Shown here piece by piece: positions 60,897 through 64,000 of a stretch of 64,000 nucleotides of DNA. A program made the translations under genes and the position numbers. How positions within the stretch are numbered: the first letter of the stretch is position 1; each line of letters opens with the position of its first letter. The stretch spans positions 1 through 64,000 of the forward strand of contig JAFDZM010000100.1 in the NCBI GenBank assembly GCA_018266915.1, given 5' to 3'. This DNA comes from Bacteroidota bacterium. GTDB lineage: Bacteria; Bacteroidota; Bacteroidia; Sphingobacteriales; Sphingobacteriaceae. Under the pieces are notes generated by a model. It saw only the letters and a list, made by a program, of their open reading frames with translations, searched no databases and was not told the DNA's origin.

Positions 60897-60926
60897 AATA
60901 TAAATGTAGCTATTTGACTACGCAAA
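60895..60926 (-). promoter_or_regulatory. promoter of the ArsR operon
   Basis: On the minus strand TTTG (60923-60926), 20 bases, TATATTTG (60895-60902), a full match to the Bacteroidota TTTG-N19/20-TAnnTTTG consensus. One operator lies between the boxes and the other over the -7 box. Confidence 0.88.
60905..60922. promoter_or_regulatory. ArsR operator, distal
   Basis: TGTAGC-TATTTG-ACTACG, a second copy of the operator with one imperfect arm, 26 bases from the first, filling the spacer between the -33 and -7 boxes. Confidence 0.8.
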
Positions 60927-60982
60927 TTTTTTTTGAATTTTTTTGGCAGAACTCTATTGAAGCCTTTTACGCAGAGAACAGA

Positions 60983-61345
60983 CTATTTATCCGCAGCGCG
61001 TTTTAATGTAGTATGTGTTGACCGCACGCCTACGTGCAAACTTATTGAGTCGCCGTCGGCATAGTACTTGCCCTTGTTTTTGATCTTCATGGTATTGATA
61101 TTGGCGGTAAACCAAAGGCTATCGCCTTTAACCTGGCCATCCGAGATGTTAAAAGTGCCTATCCCGGAGGTTACAGTACCTGTGAGTGTAGCGCCATCGG
61201 TTGCAAAAGTGTAAGTGATAGGAAATTCGTTGCCATCGGGACCTTTTAACATGGCCGACCATTTACCATCTATACCGGCAAAATAGGCGAATGCTGCGCA
61301 GAACGAAAGCAACAAGGCAGCTATGATCAGAATCCTTTTTTTCAT
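60983..61345 (-). CDS. small secreted beta-rich protein, unknown function
   Basis: 120 residues from the ATG at 61345. The frame runs to 61432, but the signal peptide (KKRILIIAALLLSFCAAFAY) begins at this Met. The mature part is mostly beta strands, with GKWSAMLKGPDGNEFPITYTF and GTVTSGIGTFNISDGQVKGD, a pattern seen in small lipid- or ligand-binding domains of Bacteroidota. I cannot name a family. It lies between the Crp/Fnr gene and the ArsR operon and is probably transcribed with the former. Confidence 0.72.
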   Translation of the reverse strand: MKKRILIIAALLLSFCAAFAYFAGIDGKWSAMLKGPDGNEFPITYTFATDGATLTGTVTSGIGTFNISDGQVKGDSLWFTANINTMKIKNKGKYYADGDSISLHVGVRSTHTTLKRAADK

Positions 61346-61457
61346 ATTTCGATAATTTAATTGGTTAAGCAAATCTTCAGAGCGCTTTTTCAAGTCAATC
61401 CTAATGCCATTGTTTGTCATACTAACCGGCAAATAACTGGGTCGGAGGGCCTCATGC

Positions 61458-62165
61458 CTACCTGTAATTCGATTTTTTAACTAATAAACGAACATCCCTG
61501 ATCAGTATCTTTCTTCCCTCAGTTTCCAGTATACCTTCTTTTTTAAAATCTTTAAGAAGCCTGATAACGTTATCCTGGGCTATACCGGCCATATTAGCAA
61601 GGTCTGATCTCGACATATTAAGAACCGGTTCCTTATCATTTGAATTAATATCCCTGAACTTTTCCCGAAGAACAATGAGTGCAATAGCCAGGCGTTCCTG
61701 CGCTGTTCTTTGTGCAAATACCGATATGGAATTCGCAAATACTGTAAACTCATGGCTTAAGGCTTTTAGCAATAGTCTTGTGAATTGCGGCGAACGGTTG
61801 AGCACCTCCATAAAGTCTTCCTTTGGGATGAAGCTGAGAAGGGTTTTTTCGAGAGCCGCAGCCGAATCCGGGTAGCGCTCCTCCGATAAGACAGCGTGGT
61901 AGCCGATCATTTCCCCTTCACCGGCCACATAAATGATCTGTTCTTTACCATTCCGATCCGACTTGTACTTTTTTACTTTACCGCTTTTGATGATAAATAC
62001 GCCTGAGGGGACAGTTCCTTCCCGGAAAATGACGTCGCCTTTTTGGCAAAGCTGTTCGCTTTGGCTGCTTAACAAATAGGCATAATCCTCTTTTGTAAGC
62101 ACTTTCAGGATGGAGTGCGTTGTAAAGCTCCATTTTTCAATCGGGAATATGCCTGATAAGCTCAT
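61458..62165 (-). CDS. Crp/Fnr-family transcriptional regulator
   Basis: 235 residues. The sensory barrel (about 20-130) has LCQKGDVIFREGTVPSGVFII and EGEMIGYHAVLSEERYPDSA. A long helix follows (about 135-160). The DNA-binding domain (about 165-230) has RSDLANMAGIAQDNVIRLLKDF as the recognition region. No Cys cluster typical of oxygen-sensing Fnr is seen. It is divergent from the methyltransferase with 95 bases between, a natural place for its own site, but I find no clear palindrome there. Confidence 0.94.
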   Translation of the reverse strand: MSLSGIFPIEKWSFTTHSILKVLTKEDYAYLLSSQSEQLCQKGDVIFREGTVPSGVFIIKSGKVKKYKSDRNGKEQIIYVAGEGEMIGYHAVLSEERYPDSAAALEKTLLSFIPKEDFMEVLNRSPQFTRLLLKALSHEFTVFANSISVFAQRTAQERLAIALIVLREKFRDINSNDKEPVLNMSRSDLANMAGIAQDNVIRLLKDFKKEGILETEGRKILIRDVRLLVKKSNYR

Positions 62166-62260
62166 TTACAAATATAATGAATTGCGAAACTGATAAATGT
62201 CGGTTTTTGCAACGATTTACTACCGCTATCATTTGCTTATATGGCCTTTAACTTTGTTTA

Positions 62261-62905
62261 ATGATAAAAATACACCCCGCCACGGACCTGATCCGAGTGC
62301 AGGCTTTGCACGCTGCTCAATCTGACCCTCATGAGGCGCTTTTACAAGGAGACGCTACTTTTGACTGGCTTTATCCGGAACATATAGAGGCCAAATCCCG
62401 AAAACATTGGTCGCCACTAGCTGTGGTTCGCAAAGCTGCTCAGTATTTGGCAGAACCGGATACAAGAGTGCTTGACATAGGTAGTGGGGTGGGTAAATTT
62501 TGCCTTGCGGCTGCACACTTTTATCCGGACACCTTTTTCTATGGCGTTGAACAGCGGCATGAGTTGGTATTGTATGCAGAAGAAACCAAAAATTATCTGC
62601 AGCTGCCTAATGCCCATTTCATTTTCGCCAACATGACGCAGATCAATTTTGATGAGTTTGACCATTTCTATTTTTATAATGCTTTCTACGAGAATGTCGA
62701 TGATGAAGACCCAATAGATGATACTATTGAAACGTCTTATAGTCTTTATCAATACTATACCCAATATTTATATACCGTACTGGAACAACGGCCTGCAGGA
62801 ACAAGGCTGGTCACTTATCATAGCCTGGAGGACGAGATACCGATGTCATACGCACTTATGGAAGTTTCGTGTGATATGATGCTCAAAATGTGGATCAAAC
62901 GATAA
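62261..62905 (+). CDS. class I SAM-dependent methyltransferase
   Basis: 214 residues, cytoplasmic. Motif I is VLDIGSGVGKFCLAAAHFYP (about 67-86). The acidic end of beta-2 is in YGVEQRHEL (about 90-98), and motif IV-like residues are in FYFYNAFYENVD (about 136-147), close to the DOT1-like or N-methyltransferase branch in appearance. The substrate is unknown. A TAACTTTG (62249-62256) just before the ATG resembles a -7 box. The SulP gene follows after six bases, so they may be co-transcribed. Confidence 0.88.
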   Translation: MIKIHPATDLIRVQALHAAQSDPHEALLQGDATFDWLYPEHIEAKSRKHWSPLAVVRKAAQYLAEPDTRVLDIGSGVGKFCLAAAHFYPDTFFYGVEQRHELVLYAEETKNYLQLPNAHFIFANMTQINFDEFDHFYFYNAFYENVDDEDPIDDTIETSYSLYQYYTQYLYTVLEQRPAGTRLVTYHSLEDEIPMSYALMEVSCDMMLKMWIKR

Positions 62906-62911
62906 AAAACG

Positions 62912-64000
62912 ATGGCGATATTCAGACCAAAGCTTATTGACACGCTCAAAAACTACAGCAAAGCGCAGTTCTACCGTGATACAATAGCCGGCGTGGTGGT
63001 GGGAATAGTGGCGTTGCCGCTGGCTATTGCTTTTGCTATTGCTTCGGGCGTATCACCGGATAAGGGTATTTTTACCGCTGTAATCGCGGGCTTTACGATA
63101 TCTGCATTAGGTGGCAGTCGTGTACAGATCGGCGGGCCCACCGGCGCTTTTATTGTCGTAGTTTACGCCATCGTCCAGCAATTTGGCGTCAGCGGTTTAA
63201 TCATAGCTACTTTTATTGCCGGAATACTGTTGGTCATCATGGGACTGGTTCGCCTGGGAAATATGATCAAATTTATTCCATACCCCCTTATTGTGGGTTT
63301 CACTACAGGTATTGCCACCATTATTTTTTCTTCACAGGTGAAAGATTTTTTTGGGCTAAAGATGGGCAGTGTTCCGGGTGACTTCATTCAAAAATGGCTG
63401 GCGTATGGTAATCATTTTTCCTCAGTAAACTTTTATGCGTTAGTTATCGGCATCGGCACGGTGCTTATAGTCGCATTATGGCCCAAAGTAACACATAGGA
63501 TACCCGGGTCACTGATCGCAATCATCCTGGCTACTGCGGCAGTACAGCTTTTTCATTTGCCGGTTGAAACTATTGGCAGCCGTTTCGGTAACATAGCATC
63601 TTCATTGCCGGGGCCTGTAGTACCGCATGTAAGTTTTGTTGTCATCCAGCAACTGATCAGGCCCGCTATTACGATTGCCATGCTGGGCAGTATCGAATCG
63701 CTGCTCTCGGCGGTAGTAGCTGATGGGATGATCGGTGGCAATCATCGCTCCAATACCGAATTGATTGCCCAGGGTATAGCGAACATCTGTTCGTCCCTGT
63801 TCGGCGGCATTCCGGCTACAGGGGCTATTGCGCGCACGGCAACCAACATAAAAAATGGGGGACGCACACCGGTTGCAGGGATAATCCATGCGGTTACATT
63901 GCTTATCATTATGCTTTTTGTGGGTAAATGGGCCGCTTTGATCCCTATGGCGGCACTGGCCGGTATTTTAGTGGTGGTATCATGGAATATGAGCGAAATG
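62912..64000 (+). CDS. SulP-family anion transporter, truncated by the window end
   Basis: 363 residues visible and the frame still open at the last base. Starts ATG GCG at 62912, six bases after the methyltransferase stop. The visible part has about ten membrane helices. Family segments are YRDTIAGVVVGIVALPLAIAFAIASG near the N-terminus, the GGPTGAFIV motif, and SLFGGIPATGAIARTATNIK in the second half. SulP proteins carry sulfate, bicarbonate or other anions. The C-terminal STAS domain, if present, lies outside. Confidence 0.93.
   Translation, partial: MAIFRPKLIDTLKNYSKAQFYRDTIAGVVVGIVALPLAIAFAIASGVSPDKGIFTAVIAGFTISALGGSRVQIGGPTGAFIVVVYAIVQQFGVSGLIIATFIAGILLVIMGLVRLGNMIKFIPYPLIVGFTTGIATIIFSSQVKDFFGLKMGSVPGDFIQKWLAYGNHFSSVNFYALVIGIGTVLIVALWPKVTHRIPGSLIAIILATAAVQLFHLPVETIGSRFGNIASSLPGPVVPHVSFVVIQQLIRPAITIAMLGSIESLLSAVVADGMIGGNHRSNTELIAQGIANICSSLFGGIPATGAIARTATNIKNGGRTPVAGIIHAVTLLIIMLFVGKWAALIPMAALAGILVVVSWNMSEM

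Noticed and set aside
62232..62256. TTTG ... TAACTTTG as a full promoter of the methyltransferase
   Set aside because: The spacer is 13 bases instead of 19-20. Only the second box is mentioned.
1..64000. CRISPR array, tRNA, rRNA or prophage genes
   Set aside because: No regularly spaced repeat array, no recognisable tRNA cloverleaf with consensus arms, no rRNA-like sequence and no phage structural genes were seen.

Overview
The window looks like chromosome of a Bacteroidota bacterium of the Sphingobacteriaceae, most like Mucilaginibacter. The reasons are two SusC/SusD pairs, a hybrid two-component regulator, GH92/GH31/GH35 enzymes, several TonB-type outer-membrane beta-barrels with carboxypeptidase-like N-domains, few Shine-Dalgarno sequences, and promoters of the TTTG-N20-TAnnTTTG type. 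The genus is inferred from general protein character, not from a marker gene. I see no rRNA, tRNA, CRISPR array, phage or intact insertion sequence.

Layout. 0.1-5.3 kb holds an outer-membrane barrel protein, an AraC regulator, a DUF1398 protein and two small unknowns. 5.5-19.2 kb is a first glycan locus: a membrane-anchored Kelch/winged-helix regulator, SusC, SusD, a DUF3823 lipoprotein, an unrecognised large secreted protein that looks like a glycosidase, and a GH92 alpha-mannosidase. 19.5-23.3 kb is a leftward five-gene operon (metallophosphoesterase, YceI, dihaem cytochrome c, LytS-type kinase, LytTR regulator). 23.5-26.8 kb is a TetR-controlled cluster (TetR, DoxX, alpha/beta hydrolase, small DMT transporter, HAD protein) with three identical 14-bp operators. 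27.1-45.0 kb is a second glycan locus: GH31 alpha-xylosidase, GH35 beta-galactosidase, a 1,390-residue hybrid regulator, SusC, SusD and a large FG-GAP/ASPIC lipoprotein. 45.0-51.0 kb is a leftward series of small redox genes (YceI, tautomerase, SDR, NTF2-like, ABM monooxygenase, nitronate monooxygenase, NmrA-like, AraC) behind a Crp/Fnr gene, with two near-perfect CRP-type palindromes between the Crp gene and the series. 51.0-58.1 kb holds a hairpin-dense intergenic region, an orphan gene, two tandem barrel proteins and a DNA alkylation repair protein. 58.2-62.2 kb is a leftward set (YdeI-like, DUF4256, DoxX, AHSA1/SRPBCC, ArsR, secreted unknown, Crp/Fnr). A methyltransferase and a truncated SulP transporter close the window.

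How it works together. Each glycan locus pairs an outer-membrane importer (SusC/D) with periplasmic or surface enzymes and a dedicated sensor. The first points to alpha-mannose-containing glycans, the second to alpha-xylose and beta-galactose side chains (xyloglucan-like, inferred). The other clusters look like stress or redox modules, each with its own regulator and visible operators: TetR, Crp and ArsR. The intergenic DNA carries at least five families of hairpin-forming dispersed repeats, three of them present twice in the window. The most interesting items are the operator sets, the Kelch-fused winged-helix regulator, the unrecognised 728-residue enzyme-like protein, an SDR lacking its catalytic Tyr, and the paired structured repeats.
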